From an uncultured Alphaproteobacteria bacterium (GTDB taxonomy: Bacteria; Pseudomonadota; Alphaproteobacteria; Rickettsiales; Midichloriaceae): 42,229 nucleotides of DNA. The notes under the pieces are model-generated. The model saw only the letters and a program-made list of their open reading frames with translations, was not told where the DNA came from and did not search any database. The DNA is taken from assembly GCA_903887235.1 (NCBI GenBank), contig CAISOX010000090.1, positions 1 through 42,229 on the forward strand, written 5' to 3'. Shown here piece after piece: positions 1 to 8,410 of this stretch (positions within the stretch are counted from its first letter, which is position 1; every line of letters begins with the position of its first letter). Made by a program: the position numbers and the translations under genes.

Positions 1-47
1 GGCTGTTAACCGTTCGGTCGCTGGTTCGAATCCGGCCCGGGGAGCCA
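1..47 (+). tRNA. tRNA-Asn (GTT) 3' part, serving as attL core
   Basis: The 47 bases contain an anticodon loop CTGTTAA (anticodon GTT, Asn), the T arm GGTTCGAATCC and the acceptor end ending in CCA. The 5' half of the tRNA would lie just left of the window, so this copy probably completes an intact host tRNA gene. The same 47 bases recur exactly at 42183-42229. This is the usual footprint of a tyrosine integrase that inserts into a tRNA 3' end and rebuilds it. The full tRNA cannot be confirmed because its 5' half is outside the window. Confidence 0.9.
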
Positions 48-70
48 CTTAATCCCAGTTTTTCAAGCCC

Positions 71-84
71 ATTTACTTAAATTG
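71..84. promoter_or_regulatory. Candidate integrase arm-type site, left end
   Basis: The 14 bases ATTTACTTAAATTG are the exact reverse complement of 42120-42133 near the right end. The core CTTAAATTG also occurs at 42012-42020. Inverted or direct copies of a short motif on both att arms fit arm-type binding sites of a tyrosine integrase. A+T richness makes short matches less surprising, so this is inference. Confidence 0.4.
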
Positions 85-190
85 CTTTTTTGTGTGTTAC
101 ACAATGGTAGCACTTTAAAAGCAAGTATTATCTTGATACATAATAAGATTTCTCAAAATAATTACATTTTAATAATTATTGAGAGTAAAA

Positions 191-1090
191 ATGGCATTCT
201 TTCATGAAAACTTTGACTTAGAAAACTTATTATCATTCAAAAAGCTATTTAAAAAGCTGCTGAAGCACCAAAATATAGAGATTGATACCGGACTACTATT
301 CAAAGCATACAATCCACCATACAAGCAATTAAATGGCTTTAACGCCATTAACTGTAAACAGCACAAAGAATGGTTAGAATTTAATGAACAACTATTTACA
401 AAGCCAGAGTACAGACAAGCGAGAGACATATTTGTATTTGCAATACGACTAATCACTGATTTTTACTCAAATAAAGTTCATTATTCCGGCAATGCAATAA
501 ATGATGAGCTAATAATGGATAGCTTTGATATTTTCTACATTCACAAGGAATGCGCAAAGCTAATAAAAGCTAAATACATTGAGGAGTCAAGTCAGCATGC
601 CAAAGAATTAAAGTTATATAAAGACCCTATACGTCCATGGTTCAGAGATTTGATTATTCCCTACAAGCATGAAATTGAGAAGTATGACGCGCCACTAAAC
701 AAATATGCAATGGTAGAAAAATATAGCAACATGATTCAGTGTAATCGCTATCCTGCTCCATTCAGTAAATCGTTACCTATGTCAATAGCAGGCACAGAGA
801 AAACGCCGATATGCAAGATAATGAAAATATTATTAAGTCTTTTAAAAAATTATACTAATTGCAATAATGTAATTATTTTCCCATACATTGAATTGATAAA
901 TAGTTTATTAGAAAATGAAGAATATATAAATAATCTAATAACCTATGAAATTTTGGACAATCACTACAAAGAAACATTATTTTATGAGAAATATAATCAG
1001 TTTTTTCATAAAAATATTATCACTGAAAATTTAAGTGAAAAAAAGTCTTACTTTTTACTAATATTTTTAAACTCTCAAATTAAAGTTTAA
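191..1090 (+). CDS. Hypothetical protein, attL-proximal cargo
   Basis: A 299-aa protein that I do not recognise. I chose ATG 191 because a GAGAG ribosome site lies five bases upstream; the frame is open to a TTG at 179. There is no signal peptide or clear membrane segment. It is rich in Lys, Asn, Tyr and Phe, has a Lys/Leu-rich helix near residues 15-25, and looks mostly helical. It stands alone between attL and the replication unit, over 500 bases from the next annotated CDS with a clear ribosome site. This is a typical position for accessory (moron) genes such as superinfection exclusion or host-interaction proteins. That role is positional inference only. Confidence 0.7.
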   Translation: MAFFHENFDLENLLSFKKLFKKLLKHQNIEIDTGLLFKAYNPPYKQLNGFNAINCKQHKEWLEFNEQLFTKPEYRQARDIFVFAIRLITDFYSNKVHYSGNAINDELIMDSFDIFYIHKECAKLIKAKYIEESSQHAKELKLYKDPIRPWFRDLIIPYKHEIEKYDAPLNKYAMVEKYSNMIQCNRYPAPFSKSLPMSIAGTEKTPICKIMKILLSLLKNYTNCNNVIIFPYIELINSLLENEEYINNLITYEILDNHYKETLFYEKYNQFFHKNIITENLSEKKSYFLLIFLNSQIKV

Positions 1091-1486
1091 CACTAAAATT
1101 TTCATTTCAACTCAAGAATTAAAAAAGTACAAAAAACACTCGCTTTTTTACTCTAAAATTAGCAAAGCCCCATTTCTTCATAAAACATCTAAGAAATATC
1201 TCCACCTTTTTACCTAAAATGGGTTTTCAAAAACCCATTTGACAAATCAATTATTTTCTGCTCCACGTTGTAATATGGAGCATATAGAAGACGCCCTAAA
1301 AATTTCACAACTTAAACTAGTCATCACAAATTACTTTCGATTTTTAAGTAATTTAAGATATTGTCCTCTATAGTGCGCTTATTAAGCTAGATACAGAAGA
1401 TTAAAAAAATAATTTAAAAACCCATTTGCTATTCAAATACAACCTTGTAACAATACCCTCATAAATAATTTTAAAAAAAATACCAA
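1091..1486. other. Intergenic region with repeated 11-13 bp motif
   Basis: No convincing gene is seen. The 11-base motif AAAACCCATTT occurs at 1230-1240 and, in the same orientation, at 1417-1427. An inverted copy (AAATGGGTTTT, 1217-1227) makes a near-perfect palindrome at 1217-1240 with a two-base centre. The 13-base form AAAAACCCATTTG is at 1229-1241 and 1416-1428. A possible weak promoter (TTGCTA 1426-1431, 16 bases, TAACAA 1448-1453) overlaps the last copy, as an operator would. A 32-codon ORF at 1275-1373 (+) has no ribosome site and is doubtful. Confidence 0.5.
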
Positions 1487-1609
1487 ATGATTAATAAACT
1501 AAAAAACCTAGATTTTGACCAAAGAATTACTCTATTAATGACTACATATAGCATAGTCGTAATTACTATTTGTATGGCGCTTTTAGTATACATTTTAAAT
1601 TTAAAGTAA
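1487..1609 (+). CDS. Small membrane protein (40 aa)
   Basis: ATG 1487 opens a 40-codon frame ending in TAA at 1607-1609. The first 14 residues are polar and charged, and the rest (about residues 15-38) is one continuous hydrophobic stretch, so a single-pass inner-membrane peptide is predicted. The TAA is directly followed by AGAGGA, the ribosome site of the next gene at 1623, so it would be first in the replication operon. No strong Shine-Dalgarno precedes its own ATG. It could be a chance frame. The hydrophobic composition and tight spacing favour a real gene. Confidence 0.4.
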   Translation: MINKLKNLDFDQRITLLMTTYSIVVITICMALLVYILNLK

Positions 1610-1622
1610 GAGGACAGTTAAT

Positions 1623-2021
1623 ATGAAAAAGATTCAAAAATACTATACTCTCAAAGAAGCTGCGGAGTATATAGGTATAACTGAGGGCTGCCTAAGAAAC
1701 TTAAAATATACAAAAGACTATGATTTTCTACCATATGAAAAAGTAATCGGGAGACTGAGATATAAAAAAGAAGTTCTGGATCAATTTATAGAAGAAAATG
1801 TAAAAGGTGAAACCGAAGAGAGTAAAAATAAGCTAAGAGTAAGTCATAATGATAAATTGGATAAAGCTCTTTCTTCAATCAATATAATTAGAGACCACCA
1901 ACTAGCAATAGCAAGGCACTTAGGGTTACAAGATGAAATAATGCGAGAAAAAGAAACTGAGCTTAGAAAGCAAAAGATATTGAAAGCATATGGTAATAGC
2001 GATGAACATACAAGCAGTTAA
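1623..2021 (+). CDS. HTH_17/MerR-like DNA-binding protein, possible excisionase or replication regulator
   Basis: A 132-aa protein. Residues about 7-58 read as a helix-turn-helix/winged-helix domain of the AlpA/excisionase type: YTLKEAAEYIGIT, then the start of a recognition helix (GCLRNLK), then a basic wing (GRLRYKKE). The C-terminal half is a charged helix. An AGAGGA ribosome site precedes ATG 1623. Its end overlaps the primase start by 32 bases, so the two are co-translated. Small proteins of this class are excisionases or early regulators in temperate phages and ICEs. No other excisionase candidate was seen, which makes it the best one here. Confidence 0.7.
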   Translation: MKKIQKYYTLKEAAEYIGITEGCLRNLKYTKDYDFLPYEKVIGRLRYKKEVLDQFIEENVKGETEESKNKLRVSHNDKLDKALSSINIIRDHQLAIARHLGLQDEIMREKETELRKQKILKAYGNSDEHTSS

Positions 2022-3033
2022 ATATTCTACTAGGCTCGAGGATTTTGTAGTTCTCAGGTATGGAGTTATACTAAAGCGTAAGTCAACATCTATTTATGTT
2101 GGCTTATGCCCCCTTCACTCTGAAAGTACACCATCATTTCATGTTTGCAGCGATAAACAAAAATATCATTGCTTTGGATGTGGCGCGCATGGTGACATAT
2201 TTGACCTTGTTCAGGCAAAAGAAAGTGTCAGCTTTTCAGAGGCAACAGAAATATTAGGCGCTGGTTCTACACACATATCTAAAGAAGCCATAAGGCAACA
2301 ACGAGAACTACAATTAAAAGAAGAGAGTATAAGGCTTATGAAGCAACAAGAAGTTTCTGAAAAAGCAACTTTGAAGTGGGAAAAAGCAACGCCTCTACTT
2401 CCTAAGGAAATCTACTATTTAAATTCCAAAAATGTAGAGCCGGTGGAAGGGATAAGAAAGCAGTGTAACAAAAGTATAATTATCCCCATGATGGATTGCA
2501 ACTCAAGAATATGGAATTTGCAGTATATAATAACGCAGGATGATGGCACTTATAAAAAGCTCTTTATGGCTGGTGGAAGAACTAAAGGTTTATTTTTCCC
2601 TATAGGAGGGCAGTTTACTCAAAAAAATAAAATAATAATAGCTGAGGGTATAGCAACAGCACTGACAATTTACCAAAAATCAGGTGCGGCATTTAAAGTA
2701 TTATGTGCATTTAATGCTTCTAATATCGTGAATGTCGCTCGAGATGTAAGAGCGAAACGACCACATTACGAAATAGTAATAGCTGCTGATAACGATAAAT
2801 ATAGAGTAGACGAAGAAGGTAATATTGTAGAAAAAGATCTTAAAGACAATGTGGGGCTGATCAAGGCTTATGAAGCTGCTGAGAGCTATAATTGCACAGT
2901 TGTATATCCAGAAAGTCCATGTTGGGCGTCTTATGAGACAAAATTCACAGGCAGTGATTTTAATGACTGGTATCAGATTTTTACCCCACATATCCACGGA
3001 AAAGGAGATAAATTTATTAACATATTTAATTAA
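1990..3033 (+). CDS. DNA primase, CHC2 zinc finger plus TOPRIM
   Basis: A 347-aa DnaG-like primase, expected to make RNA primers for phage replication. A CHC2 zinc-binding site is visible at C40, H43, C61 and C64, in the usual C-x2-H-x17-C-x2-C pattern. A TOPRIM-type fold follows, with the glutamate of IIAEG at E219 and the acidic pair of AADND at D267 and D269. It is shorter than cellular DnaG (about 580-600 aa) and lacks the helicase-interaction domain, which is common for phage primases that work with a separate helicase. That helicase is the next gene, starting five bases downstream. ATG 1990 is preferred; ATG 2002 is also possible. Confidence 0.88.
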   Translation: MVIAMNIQAVKYSTRLEDFVVLRYGVILKRKSTSIYVGLCPLHSESTPSFHVCSDKQKYHCFGCGAHGDIFDLVQAKESVSFSEATEILGAGSTHISKEAIRQQRELQLKEESIRLMKQQEVSEKATLKWEKATPLLPKEIYYLNSKNVEPVEGIRKQCNKSIIIPMMDCNSRIWNLQYIITQDDGTYKKLFMAGGRTKGLFFPIGGQFTQKNKIIIAEGIATALTIYQKSGAAFKVLCAFNASNIVNVARDVRAKRPHYEIVIAADNDKYRVDEEGNIVEKDLKDNVGLIKAYEAAESYNCTVVYPESPCWASYETKFTGSDFNDWYQIFTPHIHGKGDKFINIFN

Positions 3034-3037
3034 AATT

Positions 3038-4606
3038 ATGACAAAACAAACTAAAGCAACAAAGGAAAAAATAAAATTAGAGAAAATAGTTTTTAGTTAC
3101 TTGAATAATAGAGTGATAAAGGAATATTGGTACGATATAGATAACAAGGAGGATTTATACATTACAGTTACAGAAAAAGAATATGAGCGCCATTATCTTG
3201 TTAATGACGATCTTAAAGATTTTATATTGTATAAATTTTATGTGGCATACGATGAAATTTTATCTAAAAACATCGCCTTAAATATTATTTCTATAATAAA
3301 AATAAAATGCATACAAGCTAGAGGCTACAAAGTTTACAGTAGGATTGCAAACACAGAAAATGGAGTAATATATTATTACCTCAAAAACAATAATAATGAG
3401 GTTGTTGAGATTGATAATAGGAAGATATCAATAAAGCAGCTTCCTTCAGATATTAAGATAATAGCCCATCAATCATTAAGAGAGCAATGCGCCCCTAACT
3501 TTAAAAATTCAAATATACATCTATTAAAAGAAGTAGCCAATTGTGGCGATAGAGAAGATTTTATACTAATTGCAACCTACTTAGCCTATTGCATGCAGGC
3601 AAAAGCTCCATTCCCAATACTAAATATATATGGCGAGACAGGGAGCGGAAAGTCTGAGTTATGTAATAAATTAGTTTCATTGATAGATCCAAATGTGACA
3701 CCATCCCTCACTTTATCAAAAAGTGAATCAAGAATGTATGGTGATGCTACAATGAGATCTATTTTATATTTTGATAACCTATCTGGGATAAATGGTGAAA
3801 TTTCTGACATTCTTTGTAAAATTTCTACTGGTGCAGGTGTATCATTAAGAAAATATTATACTACTGCAGAAGTTGTTACGATAAATGCAGGGGCTGGAAT
3901 TATATTGAATGGAATATACAATACCGCAGAACGTCCAGATTTAATTGATAGGTCTATTACAGTCAATCTACGTCATTTACAAAGTAGAAAATCCTGCCAC
4001 AAACTAAATGAAAAATTTGAGCAAGTGAAACCTCAAATACTAGCTGGATTATTTGAAATGCTATCACACGCTATTGTTAAAATGGATACCATAACAATTA
4101 GTGACGAAGACAATACACCAAGAATGATTGACTACACTAGATTTGGCACTGCTTGTGAAGAATATTTAGGGCTTGATGAAGGTGAATTTTTAGAAATCTT
4201 TAGAAGAAGGTCTAATAATGCTGTAGAAGATTCAATGTCAAATGATGTAGTGCTAGAGGCGGTGGCACTTGTAATAAAAGATCAACTAGATTGCAATGAT
4301 AGTTGTAAAATAGTTTATGGAAATTTGTTTAATTTAGTTATCAAGAAATTAGATGAGCTATATCCTGATCTGCACCCACATGTAAAGCCAAGAGCACCTA
4401 ATTCATTATCTAGATATATAAATCGTAAAATACAATATTTAAGGAAGACTGAGGGCTTAGATATTGTGATAAAAAGAACTAAAAAGCATAATGCATTATT
4501 AGTTACAAGAATAATCGCAAAAAGTAGCAATATTATAGAAGTAGATAAACTCAAGGTTGGAGAATACTATCTTGATGAAGTAGGTAATAAATGTTTCATA
4601 GCATAG
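3038..4606 (+). CDS. SF3-like replicative helicase / primase-associated ATPase
   Basis: A 522-aa protein counted from ATG 3038, just after the primase stop. The same frame is open upstream inside the primase gene but without a better start. A Walker A motif GETGSGKS lies at residues 199-206, a Walker B ILYFDN at 242-247, a sensor-like ILNGI at 289-293 and candidate arginine fingers in ERPDLIDRS (R299, R305). This order fits ring-forming ATPases of the D5/SF3 or DUF927 kind that follow primases in phages and mobile elements. It probably unwinds the template with the adjacent primase. The N-terminal 190 residues have no motif I recognise. Confidence 0.75.
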   Translation: MTKQTKATKEKIKLEKIVFSYLNNRVIKEYWYDIDNKEDLYITVTEKEYERHYLVNDDLKDFILYKFYVAYDEILSKNIALNIISIIKIKCIQARGYKVYSRIANTENGVIYYYLKNNNNEVVEIDNRKISIKQLPSDIKIIAHQSLREQCAPNFKNSNIHLLKEVANCGDREDFILIATYLAYCMQAKAPFPILNIYGETGSGKSELCNKLVSLIDPNVTPSLTLSKSESRMYGDATMRSILYFDNLSGINGEISDILCKISTGAGVSLRKYYTTAEVVTINAGAGIILNGIYNTAERPDLIDRSITVNLRHLQSRKSCHKLNEKFEQVKPQILAGLFEMLSHAIVKMDTITISDEDNTPRMIDYTRFGTACEEYLGLDEGEFLEIFRRRSNNAVEDSMSNDVVLEAVALVIKDQLDCNDSCKIVYGNLFNLVIKKLDELYPDLHPHVKPRAPNSLSRYINRKIQYLRKTEGLDIVIKRTKKHNALLVTRIIAKSSNIIEVDKLKVGEYYLDEVGNKCFIA

Positions 4607-5040
4607 CTTTTAAAATAGTTTTCTCCATAATGCGCCAAAATAAACAGATTAGGCATGAGAATGGCATAATATACAGCAATATAGGTGATAGTACTATTGG
4701 CGAGGAAATAAAAAAGAATAAGCAAGAATTACTTAAGTTATTAACCAATATCCCAGTCAAAACATTAAAAAGCTTACATGAGTTATATGAAGAGCGTGCA
4801 GGCATAATTGAGTATGATGGTGAATATGCTAAAGAGGTAGCTGAGAAATTGGCATTACAAGATGTTATAGGCTTATTAAATGGTATAACCAATAATGTAG
4901 TGCTCTCATACAAAGAAAGCACTAAAAAGCCACCGCCATATTGGATACCTAATAAAATATTAAAAGGAATAGATATCGAATCGTCAAAAGCAAAAACAAT
5001 TTTAAATGAGGTAAAAAATGAACAAGCTACAGGAACTTAA
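4591..5040 (+). CDS. Hypothetical protein of the replication operon
   Basis: A 149-aa protein overlapping the helicase end by 16 bases. AGGT lies six bases before ATG 4591; a later ATG at 4630 has no ribosome site. The sequence is mostly charged helices (residues 38-60 and 65-95) with a short KKPPPYW segment near residue 112. There is no signal peptide, and I recognise no domain. Overlaps with both neighbours imply a single early transcript with the primase and helicase, so a DNA replication accessory role is possible but unproven. Confidence 0.65.
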   Translation: MFHSIAFKIVFSIMRQNKQIRHENGIIYSNIGDSTIGEEIKKNKQELLKLLTNIPVKTLKSLHELYEERAGIIEYDGEYAKEVAEKLALQDVIGLLNGITNNVVLSYKESTKKPPPYWIPNKILKGIDIESSKAKTILNEVKNEQATGT

Positions 5041-5335
5041 TAAATGGTTTAAACTGGCAATTAATGATATAGAGCACAGCCATGAACCAGAGGTAAAGCA
5101 AATGGGAAATCTAAAATTTGCAGTTGTAGGCGATGAGGTGGAATTTTATTTAATAATAAGCTTAATTCATGAAAAATCGGTATACAACCTATACAGTTTT
5201 GAAATTGGCCAAAAAACTGATATTAAGGAGCATCTTATGAGAGCTTTGAATCAGGCAATGGCGCATATCAATTTAAACTCTATATTCGGCGCTGAGCTTG
5301 AGGTTATAGGCAAATTACTTATCACATATCATTAG
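5018..5335 (+). CDS. Hypothetical small protein, last gene of replication operon
   Basis: A 105-aa protein whose start overlaps the previous gene by 23 bases. A clear GAGGT ribosome site is six bases before ATG 5018. An alternating hydrophobic region near residues 30-60 suggests a small alpha/beta fold. No motif is recognisable. It is the last plus-strand gene before a convergent minus-strand operon. Confidence 0.65.
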   Translation: MNKLQELNKWFKLAINDIEHSHEPEVKQMGNLKFAVVGDEVEFYLIISLIHEKSVYNLYSFEIGQKTDIKEHLMRALNQAMAHINLNSIFGAELEVIGKLLITYH

Positions 5336-5339
5336 TTGC

Positions 5340-5367
5340 GCCTACATTCATTTATATATATGGAGGC
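5340..5367. terminator. Possible bidirectional hairpin between convergent operons
   Basis: GCCTACAT (5340-5347) pairs with ATGGAGGC (5360-5367) with one mismatch and a 12-base loop. It lies between the ends of the plus-strand replication operon (5335) and the minus-strand operon (5396), where a shared terminator is expected. There is no U-run on either strand, so intrinsic termination is uncertain. Confidence 0.3.
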
Positions 5368-5395
5368 TATGATTTAGTAACAAGAATAATTTAAC

Positions 5396-5656
5396 TTATA
5401 CAAAGAAAATGATTGACCCGATACCCTTGTTATATGACCAATTAAAATTTTCATAAAATTTACTATTTATCAATATCTGTAGCATTTCTGGACTTTGCAA
5501 ACTGTAACAAATAGCCTTATGAAAATCATTATTTGAAATAAAAAATTTCCTCTGCTCTAGTATTAACCTAACTGAATCAATGTAATTATATTTACATGCT
5601 ATTACTAATGGATTATCCCCAACTGTAAATTTTAATTCATTATTTAACTGCTCCAT
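5396..5656 (-). CDS. Ankyrin-repeat-like fragment
   Basis: An 86-aa protein with one recognisable ankyrin-type unit at residues 14-34 (NPLVIACKYNYIDSVRLILE). A second, degenerate unit at 44-64 ends in a MLQILINS helix. Ankyrin proteins are abundant in intracellular alphaproteobacteria and their phages, often as host-directed effectors. At 86 residues this is shorter than most and may be a remnant of a longer gene. It follows the TM/coiled-coil gene by 34 bases on the minus strand and may share its transcript. Confidence 0.55.
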   Translation of the reverse strand: MEQLNNELKFTVGDNPLVIACKYNYIDSVRLILEQRKFFISNNDFHKAICYSLQSPEMLQILINSKFYENFNWSYNKGIGSIIFFV

Positions 5657-5690
5657 TGTAAACTAATAATATTAACTTATTTGACTTATT

Positions 5691-5975
5691 CTACCTATTT
5701 CTCTTTAACAATTCAACATCTTTTTCAATCTTAACAACCCTTTTATCTATATTTTGAACCTGCACACTTGTAACTCCATTTTTGATTATTAATTGATGTA
5801 TTTTAGTCTCAAATTTTTCAATCTGGTCCATCTTTGTATTCAAATTTTTTAAATTCTCCTCAATCCTCACTATTTTAGTTTGCATTACCACCATGTAGTA
5901 AAGTATCGCCCCTGAGAATATAGGGCTCATTACTCCGCTTAATCCCTCAATAGTGTATTTAATTATCTCTAGCAT
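5691..5975 (-). CDS. Membrane protein with coiled coil, holin-like
   Basis: A 94-aa protein with one hydrophobic segment at about residues 12-33 followed by a long heptad-patterned helix (about 35-92: many Ile, Leu and Val spaced by Lys, Glu, Asn). A membrane segment joined to a coiled coil resembles XhlA-type hemolysin/holin-associated proteins, so a lysis role is possible. The gene overlaps the 767-aa gene by 17 bases. The lysozyme lies on the opposite strand just past that gene. Alternatives are a virion or membrane-anchoring protein. Confidence 0.6.
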   Translation of the reverse strand: MLEIIKYTIEGLSGVMSPIFSGAILYYMVVMQTKIVRIEENLKNLNTKMDQIEKFETKIHQLIIKNGVTSVQVQNIDKRVVKIEKDVELLKRNR

Positions 5976-8262
5976 TTTCCATGTCTCTTAATGTTTTTCT
6001 TATGTATTTATTATAGTTATTATCTCCATATCTATAGTTTTCATCTACGTATGCTTGAGCTTGGTCTTGGGCTATTTTATGGTTACGAGGCTGAAAAATG
6101 CCACCTTTTACAAAATCACCAAAATTCTTAAGCATATTCGTCGGGTGCCATTTAGTTTTTAGAGTAGCGCCACTTAATATTGTTTGGACATCTTTATGAA
6201 TATTGTTACTAAATGCAATATTTCCCATTTTTTTTATGAAACTTGGATTTTTTGTTATATCTTTAAAATTTATTCCATCAAAGGCAGGTTGCCCTGTTAC
6301 TTTTATTTTATCTAAATGCGCAAATGCATTCTGCATATTCATAAACTTAGGGACATTATTTCCACCCAACACGCCAAATTTATTTAAAAATTCAGGATTT
6401 ATTATTTTGTCTGATTTAGCTCTACCAATTTCACTATCTAGGCTATACAAAAACTTTTTTGAACCTGGCACTGTTTGCGCAATTTTAAATAGTGCGTCAG
6501 GGGCTATCCCCGCTTTAATAAGTGGCTCGTATACTTTAAGCATGTCACGATCATTCATATTTTTAATAAAATCATCTAAAAGCTTATCTGTAGTCTTAGT
6601 ATTTGCCTCTATCGGTTTATTTAGCTTGTTTATGGGCGCAACATTTTGTAATGCCTGCTTATACTTTGATCTCACTTCTGTCATTGGTCCATTACCGAGT
6701 AAAGTATCAAGATTCTCGTCTATGAGCTTGATATCCTTGTTTAAGTTAAAATGATTATTACCTTTGCGTCTTATTTTTTTTAGCTGACTGCTGAGGTTAT
6801 CTAAATCTCTAAGCGACATATATTCTATGTCCCAATTATTTACTATATTTTGGTCAATTATAGTTTTACCAGTTTTTCTTGCTCCGTCTTTTGTATGCTC
6901 TATAATTTCCTTTATGCCAAAATTGCCTTCTGGAGTTAAGTAGTCTTTAATTTTAACTTTTTTGCCAGTTTCATCTACTACTTTAACATTAGTATATTTA
7001 AGGTTATTTCTAAGTTCTTGTTGCATTTCTGGGGGCATTTCAAAATCATCATATATATGGTCGTATCTTTCGCTGCCTTTTTTCATGATGGTTTTTGCGG
7101 TATCTTTAAGATTTTGAGAGCCTTCATTTGCATATTTATTAATTCCATTGCTATTATAATTAATTTTTTCAATTCCAGACAATTTTTGTAACTCTTTTCT
7201 TATTAGCTCATTATTTTGGTCAATTATTTCTTGTGATGGTATTTTTTCCTTCATTCTTGTAAAAAAATTTTTATCTACTAATTTACCCCCCAAATACCCA
7301 CCACCTAACATTGTAGCTAATTTAGCGCCAGTAGACCAATCATTTTCATCCATATATTGTGATGCCCCACCTAAACCAGCACCTAAAGATCCATGCTTAG
7401 CAGCACTCTTACCATGCTTAGCAGCACTCTTAAGGTTATCAATATTCGTAAGTGCTTTACCACCAGACTTAAGCATCTGTTCCAATGTAAGGTCTTTTAA
7501 TATTTTCTTTGCCTCAGCAGCAGTTGTCTTCCTTAATCCTGGATTAAACAAACCTCTAACAGTATTAAGTACTTTAGGCATAACTTTACCTAATCCTTTA
7601 AATACAGCGCCACCAGTTACCATACCACCCATAAAATTCGATATTGTATCAGAATATCTTTGTCCTGATGTTTTTGCCATTCCTGAACCGAATAAACCTT
7701 TTAATTTTCTACTAGTCCACTCGCTGTAACCCTCTCCTAAAGTACTAAGGCCACTAGAACCATCGCTAAAAACATCATCTAATGCTGCAATACCTAACCT
7801 CGCCAAGTCTGCTGGAGCTGTCACAACACTTGCAACTCCTGCCAATGCTTCAGCTGGAACTGCCGCCTTCCAATTCCATGGTTTTCGATTATAGCTATCC
7901 TCCAATGTACTTGGATCGTTACCAATTTCATTTCGCACAGCTTGTTTTATTTCTTCTCTATTACCTTCTGGAATTTTAGAAAAGGGTATTGTTCCAAATT
8001 TAGAATCATTACGTCTGAATCCATCTGGGTTTATATTTTTATATGGGTTAAACATCTTCATCCCAATACCATCTCCAGTACCATGAGGATTAGTCTTCTC
8101 GGCCAACTCTAAGATTGCTGATAAAGACGTTCTTCCCCCTACATGTTTATCTATCATGTCTTTTATTGCTTTAACTAATTCTTCTCTTTCAGCAAGTTTT
8201 ACTTTTTTATACGCCTCCATTTCTCTAGAGTAAGGCATTAGCTGTTCAATTCTTGAAGGCAT
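5959..8262 (-). CDS. Large probable virion/ejection protein
   Basis: A 767-aa protein. Residues about 1-130 are charged and Pro-containing. Residues about 130-350 contain Ala/Gly-rich segments with hydrophobic stretches (near 133-150, 212-222 and 290-320), and the rest is helical and basic. Gly/Ala-rich stretches next to long helices are typical of phage ejection (pilot) proteins that line a channel during DNA entry, but I see no lytic transglycosylase motif. A seven-residue tandem duplication (KSAAKHG, from repeats at 7391-7432) lies near residue 280. It is first in a minus-strand operon with a marked promoter at 8276-8321. The function is inferred. Confidence 0.7.
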   Translation of the reverse strand: MPSRIEQLMPYSREMEAYKKVKLAEREELVKAIKDMIDKHVGGRTSLSAILELAEKTNPHGTGDGIGMKMFNPYKNINPDGFRRNDSKFGTIPFSKIPEGNREEIKQAVRNEIGNDPSTLEDSYNRKPWNWKAAVPAEALAGVASVVTAPADLARLGIAALDDVFSDGSSGLSTLGEGYSEWTSRKLKGLFGSGMAKTSGQRYSDTISNFMGGMVTGGAVFKGLGKVMPKVLNTVRGLFNPGLRKTTAAEAKKILKDLTLEQMLKSGGKALTNIDNLKSAAKHGKSAAKHGSLGAGLGGASQYMDENDWSTGAKLATMLGGGYLGGKLVDKNFFTRMKEKIPSQEIIDQNNELIRKELQKLSGIEKINYNSNGINKYANEGSQNLKDTAKTIMKKGSERYDHIYDDFEMPPEMQQELRNNLKYTNVKVVDETGKKVKIKDYLTPEGNFGIKEIIEHTKDGARKTGKTIIDQNIVNNWDIEYMSLRDLDNLSSQLKKIRRKGNNHFNLNKDIKLIDENLDTLLGNGPMTEVRSKYKQALQNVAPINKLNKPIEANTKTTDKLLDDFIKNMNDRDMLKVYEPLIKAGIAPDALFKIAQTVPGSKKFLYSLDSEIGRAKSDKIINPEFLNKFGVLGGNNVPKFMNMQNAFAHLDKIKVTGQPAFDGINFKDITKNPSFIKKMGNIAFSNNIHKDVQTILSGATLKTKWHPTNMLKNFGDFVKGGIFQPRNHKIAQDQAQAYVDENYRYGDNNYNKYIRKTLRDMENARDN
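7391..7432. repeat. Perfect 21-bp tandem duplication
   Basis: Two identical 21-base units (7391-7411 and 7412-7432) lie in frame inside the 767-aa gene and duplicate seven residues. Perfect identity suggests a recent replication slippage. Confidence 0.9.
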
Positions 8263-8275
8263 TTTATATATGTTA

Positions 8276-8321
8276 CTGTTTTCGCTACCTGCAATCTAGC
8301 ACTAATTGCAGAATATTGCTA
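8276..8321 (-). promoter_or_regulatory. Promoter plus GCGAAAACAG site, 767-aa operon
   Basis: Read on the minus strand: -35 TAGCAA (8321-8316), 17-base spacer, -10 TAGATT (8298-8293), seven bases, then GCGAAAACAG (8285-8276). The ATG follows 13 bases later. A 7-bp inverted repeat, CTGCAAT/ATTGCAG, covers the spacer and -10. The same layout recurs at six other minus-strand sites. Confidence 0.65.
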
Positions 8322-8349
8322 GACATTTTAATAAAATTATTGTAGTAAC

Positions 8350-8373
8350 TAAATATTAAAATAGCGAAAACAG
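8350..8373 (+). promoter_or_regulatory. GCGAAAACAG site, lysis/packaging operon
   Basis: GCGAAAACAG at 8364-8373 is the only plus-strand copy. It lies 37 bases before the lysozyme ATG. A possible -10 (TAAATAT, 8350-8356) lies at the expected distance, but the -35 is poor. It is divergent from the minus-strand copy at 8276-8285. Confidence 0.55.
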
Positions 8374-8410
8374 CCAAACTATATTATTTATTATATTTTT
8401 TTTTAGTAAA

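Noticed and set aside
1275-1373. 32-codon plus-strand ORF upstream of the replication operon
   Set aside because: No ribosome site and no recognisable feature; may be chance.
6203-6754. 183-aa plus-strand frame opposite the 767-aa gene
   Set aside because: Low-complexity antisense of a long, well-supported minus-strand gene; no ribosome site or domain.
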